This document shows, piece by piece, positions 38,883 to 39,345 of a DNA stretch of 39,345 nucleotides. The stretch covers positions 1-39,345 of the forward strand of contig CAYYMZ010000006.1 of NCBI GenBank assembly GCA_964473025.1, read 5' to 3'. Made by a program: the position numbers and the translations under genes. The stretch comes from CAYYMZ01 sp964473025. GTDB lineage: Bacteria > Patescibacteriota > UBA1384 > DTJR01. The notes under the pieces are model-generated. The model saw only the letters and a program-made list of their open reading frames with translations. It was not told the origin of the DNA and ran no database searches. Position 1 is the stretch's first letter, and every line of letters starts with the position of its first letter.

Positions 38883-38910
38883 TTGAAAATCAACACATCT
38901 TCGGTATATT
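38883..38910 (+). promoter_or_regulatory. Promoter of tRNA-Ile
   Basis: TTGAAA (38883-38888), 16-base spacer, TATATT (38905-38910), ending 10 bases before the tRNA. Confidence 0.6.
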
Positions 38911-38920
38911 ATAACAGAAG

Positions 38921-38995
38921 CGGCCTGTAGCTCAGTGGTAGAGCGACGCTCTTATAAGGCGTATGTCGCAGGTTCGATCCCTGCCAGGCCGACCA
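38921..38995 (+). tRNA. tRNA-Ile (anticodon UAU), CCA encoded
   Basis: The acceptor stem is CGGCCTG/CAGGCCG, discriminator A and CCA. D-arm GCTC/GAGC; anticodon stem ACGCT/GGCGT with loop CTTATAA, giving anticodon TAT, which reads AUA directly without the lysidine-modified CAU tRNA. T-arm GCAGG-TTCGATC-CCTGC. Confidence 0.9.
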
Positions 38996-38999
38996 GGGA

Positions 39000-39029
39000 A
39001 AAAATTTACCCAATTTGGGTAAATTTTTA
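39000..39029 (+). terminator. Terminator after tRNA-Ile
   Basis: AAATTTACCCA (39002-39012), loop ATT, TGGGTAAATTT (39016-39026), then TTTAT. Confidence 0.8.
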
Positions 39030-39058
39030 TTTCAATAAAAACTACCCTACCAATATTT

Positions 39059-39153
39059 GACCCCGCCAGAATGTCTTTTCCAAAAAGGGACTTTGTCCTC
39101 TAATTTGAGAAAGATATCTGCATGGGTCTGCGCCCAGCACCATGATACTGGGC
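39059..39153 (+). repeat. Structured repeat, copy B
   Basis: Clear homology to copy A: GACCCCGCCAG at the left, AAAAGGGA-TCCTCTA in the centre and GGGTCTGCGCCCAGC at the right. Pairing is kept: GACCC (39059-39063)/GGGTC (39124-39128), GGAC (39088-39091)/GTCC (39095-39098) and CCCAG (39133-39137)/CTGGG (39148-39152). A -35 box follows at once, as in copy A. Confidence 0.75.
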
Positions 39154-39182
39154 TTGACATTTGTTATATAACATGGTATATT
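39154..39182 (+). promoter_or_regulatory. Sigma-70 promoter attached to repeat copy B, with palindrome in the spacer
   Basis: TTGACA (39154-39159), 17-base spacer, TATATT (39177-39182) with TGG before the -10. The spacer contains TGTTATATAACA (39162-39173), a perfect palindrome placed where a repressor would block polymerase. Confidence 0.8.
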
Positions 39183-39220
39183 AAATATAGCAAGGGTACG
39201 TTCGTGAATTAGGAGGGGAA

Positions 39221-39345
39221 GTGAATAACAGGTTAAAAAATATTCTAAAGATCTCAGTTTTCAGCGGATTTGTTATTGTTGTCGTTATTCTAACCGGCCA
39301 AATAAGAAGTGCTTCGGCCGAGAGTATTTCAAGTACTGATAATTT
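39221..39345 (+). CDS. Secreted or membrane protein, N-terminal part (runs off window)
   Basis: GTG at 39221 is preceded by the strong Shine-Dalgarno AGGAGGGGA. The 41 visible residues form a signal peptide: basic start (NNRLKNILK), hydrophobic core (ISVFSGFVIVVVILTG) and a likely cleavage site after SASA before ESISS. The mature protein lies outside the window, so no family can be given. It is driven by the copy B repeat-promoter module. Confidence 0.75.
   Translation, partial: MNNRLKNILKISVFSGFVIVVVILTGQIRSASAESISSTDN

Overview
The window looks like a chromosomal segment from a Candidate Phyla Radiation (Patescibacteria) bacterium. The evidence is gene content: a pyruvate kinase without its C-terminal domain, a VirD4/TraG-like ATPase with the DEFQNFATDTF signature, tandem Cys-rich zinc-ribbon proteins of a type I associate with CPR genomes, tiny GIY-YIG nucleases, sortases and many small membrane proteins. 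No taxonomic marker is complete enough to name the lineage. I saw no transposase, CRISPR array or rRNA.

Positions 1-6617 hold housekeeping genes on the plus strand: the end of RNase J, FtsK, a RodZ-like HTH/membrane protein, RecA, RecX and pyruvate kinase. recA and recX are separated by about 490 bases made almost entirely of consecutive inverted repeats. From 6678 to 8325 lies an island of five short genes with GC-rich codon use, ending in a FabZ-like dehydratase. It begins with a structured repeat fused to a strong promoter, and the same repeat-promoter module recurs near 39059-39182. Then come a GIY-YIG/tRNA-Ser composite, an RRM protein, a 54-aa membrane protein behind a leader with competing inverted repeats, dnaG, an RNA-like leader, rpoD, a Kef-type antiporter with an apparent AUA start, a remnant of a second antiporter, a second GIY-YIG/tRNA composite (tRNA-Asn), and the TraG-like ATPase.

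Positions 18347-24235 look like one transcription unit: a 58-aa ORF, a nucleotidyltransferase, and three tandem paralogous proteins of about 575 residues with CxxC steps every 12 residues. The first paralog carries an in-frame amber codon. Beyond a terminator lie a third divergent copy of the structured repeat between DnaA-box-like repeats, then minus-strand genes for a PEBP-family protein, a phosphoribosyltransferase and a Lys/Glu-rich membrane protein.

Positions 26677-32319 form a cell-surface region. A minus-strand operon encodes a Ser/Thr-rich surface protein and two sortases. Divergent from it, a cobalamin riboswitch precedes a 690-aa protein combining a prenyltransferase-like alpha/alpha-barrel and a DUF4430-like domain, the domain pairing of animal transcobalamin. 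This suggests a B12-capture protein on the cell surface.

The right end carries small envelope proteins, a PRC-barrel/NRAMP pair, glutamate dehydrogenase, an XRE-HTH/Hsp20 fusion behind a perfect palindromic operator, an L,D-transpeptidase, tRNA-Ile(UAU) and the start of a secreted protein. The main leads are the cobalamin module, the Cys-solenoid operon, the GIY-YIG units bounded by tRNA fragments, the repeat-promoter modules and the HTH-Hsp20 fusion.
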